Below the pieces are notes generated by a model. It worked only from the letters and a program-made list of their open reading frames with translations, was not told the origin of the DNA and did not search any database. A stretch of DNA of 7,704 nt from assembly GCA_002344355.1 (NCBI GenBank), contig DDTN01000052.1, positions 8,196-15,899 on the forward strand, read 5' to 3'. Shown here piece after piece: positions 7,604 to 7,704 of the stretch. This stretch comes from Proteobacteria bacterium UBA2363. GTDB taxonomy: Bacteria; Pseudomonadota; Gammaproteobacteria; Xanthomonadales; UBA2363. Positions within the stretch are counted from its first letter, which is position 1; every line of letters starts with the position of its first letter. The translations under genes and the position numbers were made by a program.

Positions 7604-7611
7604 CGCCCGGC

Positions 7612-7704
7612 TCAACCGAAGACCAGCGCGCCGCCCCGGGCGGACACCTTGACGGTGTCACCGGCCTTGTAGTCGCCGGCCAGGATCTTCTGCGCCAGCG
7701 GGTT
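7612..7704 (-). CDS. clpB: ClpB disaggregase, C-terminal end only (partial)
   Basis: The last 30 codons and stop (TGA, complement of 7612-7614) of a gene that enters from beyond the right edge. The residues begin NPLAQKILAGDYKAGDTVKV and end in ALVFG. The NPLAQKIL block followed by a G-D-x-V-K-V strand is characteristic of the extreme C-terminus of ClpB, the hexameric AAA+ chaperone that works with DnaK/DnaJ/GrpE to extract proteins from aggregates in the cytoplasm. Only this tail is visible, so the Walker motifs and middle domain cannot be checked. Another Clp/Hsp100 member is possible but less likely. The gene reads toward the repeat-rich region and in the same direction as the large gene, but 758 nt away. 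Confidence 0.82.
   Translation of the reverse strand, partial: NPLAQKILAGDYKAGDTVKVSARGGALVFG

Larger units (their letters stand above)
6854..7611. other. 758-nt noncoding, repeat-rich region between the large gene and clpB
   Basis: No believable gene is present: the open frames here encode only repeat translations. The region holds the leader and presumably the promoter of the large minus-strand gene (right after 6853). Further on come a chain of different repeat modules (7143-7165, 7192-7408, 7417-7462) and hairpins next to the clpB stop. A roughly 11-base direct repeat, GGTCGGCACCG, occurs at 6955-6965 and 7096-7106. I could not identify a convincing -35/-10 promoter. Confidence 0.75.

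Overview
The window looks like high-GC gammaproteobacterial DNA, most likely from the Xanthomonadaceae/Lysobacteraceae group (Lysobacter, Luteimonas, Pseudoxanthomonas and relatives). That placement is inferred from the strong GC bias, the secreted S9 peptidase, the C-terminal end of a ClpB-type chaperone, and the intergenic repeats: CCCTGGT-type heptamers and palindromes of the CCCCTCTCCC / GGGAGAGGGG type, which I remember as common in that group. No database search was possible.

Layout from left to right. Positions 1-267 hold three tandem copies of an 89-bp repeat. Positions 270-329 form a nested stem-loop just downstream of a minus-strand gene (348-2390) for a secreted prolyl-oligopeptidase-family peptidase with a seven-motif propeller and an intact Ser-Asp-His triad. 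A 268-nt divergent intergenic region crowded with inverted repeats separates it from a plus-strand response regulator of 189 residues (2659-3228), which has a receiver domain and no output domain. This gene converges on a large minus-strand gene (3359-6853, 1164 residues), and a clear intrinsic terminator for the large gene lies between them.

The 1164-residue protein is the least ordinary item. It has a signal peptide, FG-GAP/VCBS-like propeller repeats with a PKD domain spliced in, and a discoidin-like (F5/8 type C) domain placed between two segments that share one residue pattern with identical spacing. It ends in a short IFGNGFQ tail. Upstream of it, 6854-7611 is noncoding: a leader with stem-loops, a 10-bp palindrome, a 31-unit heptamer array, and an inverted copy of the first 41 bases of the window. 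The last 93 bases are the 3' end of a minus-strand clpB that runs off the window.

The genes do not form an operon. The peptidase and the large protein are both predicted to be exported, and the regulator is presumably cytoplasmic; nothing in the sequence links the three functionally. The repeat-rich flanks at both ends are the clearest candidates for mobile or recombinogenic structure.
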